Position numbers and translations under genes: made by a program
Source of the DNA: Periplaneta americana
Taxonomy: Eukaryota > Arthropoda > Insecta > Blattodea > Blattidae
Direction of reading: 5' to 3'
DNA: 64,000 nucleotides
Assembly (NCBI RefSeq): GCF_040183065.1
Contig: NC_091120.1
Coordinates: 73,262,708 to 73,326,707, forward strand
Notes under the pieces: model-generated
The model's input: only the letters and a program-made list of their open reading frames with translations
Database searches by the model: none
Told to the model about the DNA's origin: nothing
Part shown: positions 54,556 to 60,500 of the stretch, piece by piece
Layout of the letters: every line of letters starts with the position of its first letter
Numbering within the stretch: the stretch's first letter is position 1

Positions 54556-57500
54556 GTCTGTGTTTATAATATGTAAGTTACTTATAACAGACATGACAAA
54601 AAAAATACTTTCAACTCATGATAATTATTATACTATTGTAGACCTACTAAAACAATCAAATAGGTATAAATTGTGGCAAAAAAAATTGACTTTCAAGCCA
54701 TTATTATCTTGAAAGTAGGGCAATAATCATGATGAAAAATATATTTTCAAGCTTTAATTTTATTGGGAATGATATTACAATACCCATAACTTTTCGGCCT
54801 GACAATAGACGAAATTCTGTGACTCTGACATTAAATAATGGTTAAGATATTATTAAATTCGTAAAATGCCCTTTTTCAGCTACAGAAGCAAATCAAATCA
54901 GAGCCGATGAGATGATAATGGAGCAATAGTTGGATGACAATAGAGAGTAAAACTAAATATTCGGAGAAAATCTGCCCCACAACAACTTTGACCATTATAA
55001 ATGTCACAGAAATATTGGCATTACAACGTCCCATCTGTTAAAACTAAGATTATCACTACGACTATCGTCACAATTACTATTGCTACTACCACCACCACCA
55101 TTACTACTAGTAGTATTACCACATCTCCATCATCACTACTACAGTACTATTGCCACTTCTACCATTATTGTTTTTTCTAAGCTTATATAATTTTGGTTAA
55201 ATATCAATGTAGTAGACGTAACGATTATACTGGGTGTCTGTTTTCAATGTGGAACACTTGGCTTTTGCGCTTTTGGTGAAGGTTGTCAAAGCTGCCTGTA
55301 CTGGAGGTTTCGCACTCGACAAAAGCGATACCGGTATTCTCTGTTAAACAGCTATCACAGTGACTAGTTTTGCGTTACCGGTAGGCCTACTTATTTCCAG
55401 TACACTGCTCTACTGTTTTTTGTTTGCAGTATAATAATATGATAGGTTTTATCTTACCTATAAAACAACAATTATTTATGTACATACGATTCGTACGCAT
55501 TAACAGATTCGGCACGCTAATTTAGAAGACGATATTATGCAGGACGATTTTCCGATGTCAAAGTTTCTAGCCTTACAACGACCCATAACCTAACTACCAA
55601 ATTTCTACAGATGGAAATTCTTACAGATTATTTCCTATAAAATGTTCCTCACAATTATATTAGGGTTTTAGTACAAAAAAAGAAACAGGAATTTCACTCT
55701 TATCAGTGCACACAGTTACAAATTTATTACACTTGAAAAGTTAAAAAGTTAATGTAATACAAAAAATACGAGCAGGCGAACCTGAAACTAGGGTCACACC
55801 ACATATTGTGAGTGTATATTCCTATTGAATCAGATGAGTGGAGACATAGACCCATATATTACTTTGTTCTGGAATGATGTCTAGTTCCAGCTGCATAACT
55901 ATGTAACTCCCAAAATAATTGAAACTGTGCCTGTAAAGAATATAATCTACATGATCGAATGCAGAGTTATTAATAATAACGTATAGCCTCTTCGACCCCC
56001 TGATCTCACGCATGTGACTTTTATCTGTTGGGTAAAATAAGGGATAAAATAAACGGAATAATCTCAGTATCTTACAAGAACTGAAAGCTAACATCCGTCA
56101 GGTAATTGCCTCTGCGAGTGACGGGTAGTTCTTTAGACAGGTGCCGAATATATTTAGAACAAAAATTCGGGCAGTTTCAACATTTTCTTTAGGTATCGGT
56201 AATTAAAAGTTTTACCAACCTAGAGTCACTAATGCATTAGGGGAAAAACACATTTTAGTTACACTGCTGCTACTGAGTGATTCGTATAAGCGACTTCCCA
56301 GCTTGGTAGCCGATAGTACATATGCCACTGACATTTCATTTTGTAAACAAACACCCAGTAATTGAAGTTCATGGTATCATAAAGATAAGATTTGAGACAT
56401 ATTATTAATGTTATTGTTATTATCATCATTATCATTACTGCTGCTACTATTGCAGGCGGTACATACCTTCCGGAAGCTGACAGCGGTCGCATCCTAATAG
56501 GTTCGTGGTGGCTTGTCGTCTTGGTGATTGTAACTTCGTACGGGGGCAACCTGGTTGCCTTCCTAACGTTCCCCAAATACAAGATCGCTATCACCAACAT
56601 CGAAGAGCTGATGGCTCGCAAGGGCACCGTCTCCTGGGGGCTTCTCAAGGATACGTCCATTGAGCATCATCTCAGGGTAAGCACCGTGAAAAGTGAATTC
56701 TAACGACCTGGTTCTTGTCGAGGAGATATACCTATGCTTCGTATACAGAATACAATAATTTTAGTAATTATTGCAGTTGCTTATTTAAAAGTTATCCCGG
56801 ATTTGTTCCTTATAGATTATAAATTATTAGTAGGCTTACTTGATTTGAACGTGAGATCCTTGAATATGAGTTTGTCCATCTATTTTCATAAATTACAGTG
56901 TGTATAAGAGAAAGTGGAGCTCCCTAAAAAATCTACACTAGCACCATCTTTTCTGTAACAAATTCAACTTGAATATACAAAGATTTAAATCCATTGTAGG
57001 TGATCATTCGTGTAGTTCCATGTTAGCAAAACAAATAGAACGTTAACTTTTCATAGCTCAGATTCAACTTCAGATCCTGGTGAAGAAAGATGATACTGGG
57101 ATATATTTCGTCGTAATAGTTCTAGTTTCCTTAAAATCTTTCTCCAATCATCAATGCTGGTCTCTTACGTAGAGGACCCGAGTTCGATTCCCGATCTGGT
57201 TGAATTTCCTGTTGAGGTTTTTCAGGGTTTCCCCTCAACCGTAAGGCAAATGCCAGGAAATTCGGGCCACAACATCCCTGAATATCACCGGCCTCATTCA
57301 TCACCGAAATCATATTCATAACAAATCAGTAATACAGAGAATCGCCATCTAGTTCACAACAATAGAACCAGTCTCAACAGTACTGCACAGGCCTTCGGAT
57401 TTCACCCAAAAGATTAACTCGCGATGTGACCAAAGATATTAAAGCGAGTGTAAATAACAGCGAGAGAGAAAAAAATAAATAATAATAATAATTCTGTGGT

Positions 57501-60500
57501 TCCGAGTTCGATTCCCGATTAATGACTTATTGGGCAAGCCCGTAGTCCAGGTAGCACAGGGGTTTTCCCCGGTTCTCCTGTGGCATCCCAATAAATCTCC
57601 ATCATCATCTGATCTCATGTGGATGTAGCGTAGACCAGCCTTCTATGATGAAATCTGGGCAACTACTCTGTCGGCAAATTGGTCTATACAAGTAGCTTCA
57701 TATGGGCGAACAGTCAATATCCTCCTTACTTGCAAATGGCTTTTAGAGATCCCGAAGGTTCATTGCCGCCCTCACATAAGCCCGCCATCGGTCCCTATTC
57801 TCAGCAAGATTAACCCAGTCCCTACCATCATATCCCAAATTCATTTTAATATTATCCTCCCAGCTACGTCTCGGTCTCCACAAAGGTCTTCCCAACTAAC
57901 ACTCTATAATATAGAGGCTATAGAGAGTCTATATGCTTTTCTGAATTCGCCCATACGTGCTACATGGCCTGCCCATCTCAAACGTCTGGATTTAATGTTC
58001 CTAATTATGCCAGATGAAGAATATAATGCGTGCAGTTCTGCGTTGTGTAACTTTTTCTATTTTCCTATAACTTCATCCTTCTTAGCCCCAAATATTTTCC
58101 TAAGCACTTTATTCTCAAACACCCTTAGCCTCTGTTCCTCTCTCAAAGTGAGAGTTCAAGTTTTACAACCATACAGAACAATCAGTAATATAACTGTTTT
58201 ATAAATCCTAACTTTCAGCTTTTTTGAGGGCAGACTGGATGACAAAAGCTTCTCAATCGAATAATAACAGGCATTTCCCATATTTATTCTATGTTTATTT
58301 TCCTCTCGAGTGTCATTTATATTTGTTACTGTTGCTCCAAGTTATTTGGATTTTTCCACCTCTTCAAAAGATAAATTAAAAATTTTTATACTTCCATTTC
58401 GTAGTATGTTATGATCACCAGACATAATCGTATATTTTGTTTTTTCGGGGTTTACTTCCAAACCTATCTCTTTACTTGCTTCCAGTAACATTCCCGTTCC
58501 CTCCATTGGACAAAAAATTCGGAGAAAAATAGAGGAAGCAAATTAAGTCTATATACAGAAATGCATACTAAATAAAATATATTTGTATTACGTTGTTTTG
58601 TGTAAAGAATTATCTATTCATGTCTGTTCGGAAACAGGAGCAAGACTATCCCAAATACAAGGAGTTATACGAGGGTGCAATAGTACATGACGAACAGAAT
58701 GCAGAGATGGTGACCAAGGTTCGAAGCGGTTCGCATGTCTTCATTGAGTGGAAACTGAACCTACTGAATTTAATGAAGAAAGAGTTTCTCGCAACAAATT
58801 CTTGCGACTTCGCCTTAGGTGAATTATTTGAAATACTTTTCTCATAATTTTAACAAAGTTTTATGTCGCTTTCTGTTATTAATTGAGGGACTGGGTGCAA
58901 GAAGGACATTTTAGAGGATGTGTCAGGAGTACTCAAAATGTAAAGGCGTGCATAGATAACATTATTACGGTTTGAATTTTCAACATAAATTTTCTCAAAA
59001 CTTGCATTTGAGAGAAGTGCCTTTCTTGCACCCAACCCCTCAATTTAACTTCATAATAATTGTCTCTGTTCTGAGTTAGCGTTTTAAGCTAAACAGTTAT
59101 AACATCGGAGTTACATTTCCGGCAGGGTAGTGGAATTTATTTTAAAGGTACTTTTCCGCCCAGAAACATTTTCACTGTTTTCAGCATCAAATTTCAGAAA
59201 CAAAAGTCTTTACTGAATCAAAATGTCTATTATTGAAACATGTTTCTTGTAAGATATGGAAAACATTTGTATCTCTGAATTCACGTATGCGTATTCAGGA
59301 AAACAAGAAGAAGAAAAGTGTTTTGGAGATATGACTATTACAATAGCATACAAGATCCAGTCCTTCCTATAGGCTAACTCACTTCTAGAGCGAACTTGGA
59401 TTCGATTTCCGACATTGACTTAACTGGAAAAGATCGAAAGATGACGGATTTTCTTTGGGTCTCTTGTTGCTCTCAACTTTATAAATAATTTTATTTTACC
59501 AACATACTATTGAGTGAGAAGATTACTTACTTCCTTACCGCTACGCGGCTGCGTGACACGCTGGTTATGGAGACTGCGTGTTAACCGGTGAGTAAACGCG
59601 ACAACATTGCTATCACCGATTGCGTCGCAGTCTCCTTGCCAAAACAAGGTTGGGTATTGTACACGTGTGTTCACGTTTATGATTGATTTATATCTTAAAA
59701 TACAATCGAATATAGTATTGAACAGCGAATTCTTATGTACGATAATTTTGTGTTAAGTTCGGCTCGTAAGTTCGAATACGATATCAGGGAAGATTCTCAG
59801 ATATTAACATTCAGATATTGGATCAAGATAGGCTGGTGCCCCTATTCAAACAAAACTTTTGTTTTTCCTTAATTATAAGAACCACCGCCCTATTTATGTT
59901 ATGTACAGTATAAATGATTAGGGGCCCTATTTTGTGGTGAATTAAAATTCCCCAAAGCAGTGCTTAAAACATACATAAAGCGGTGGATATTTCGCGACAA
60001 AAACTTGGGAAGCTAGATCGAAAATGATGGAATTAATGGGATAATGATTTTACTCTTTATTCATTTGTAATATTGCCATTAAAATAAATAAATTAACATC
60101 CTTACTGCACTTCCTTGCCTAATATTAAACTTGAGTATTAAATTATCACATGACGAAATTTCCGTATTCACTTAAAAGGGTAAGGCGAAACTTAACTAAA
60201 TTTTCCAATGTAAATTGTAGTTGTGTTTTATCAGCTGATATTTCGATAAATTGATCGTGATGCTGAACTGATAAATTTGCAGGCAACAACGTTTACATGG
60301 AACGGACTGAGTATCCATCTTTTCTTGAAATTATTGTTATTGCCTGGGAAATAATCCGACAACTGTATTTTTTTAATGTTCGTGCTGTCAACAAACGGTC
60401 AATAATAGCATCTTCTTGGTCCACGTTTTTCTCAATAATCGTGAGTTTGAACACGTCAAGATTGTGAGGGTGCGATGTGCATGGCAAGTCGAAACTCGCA

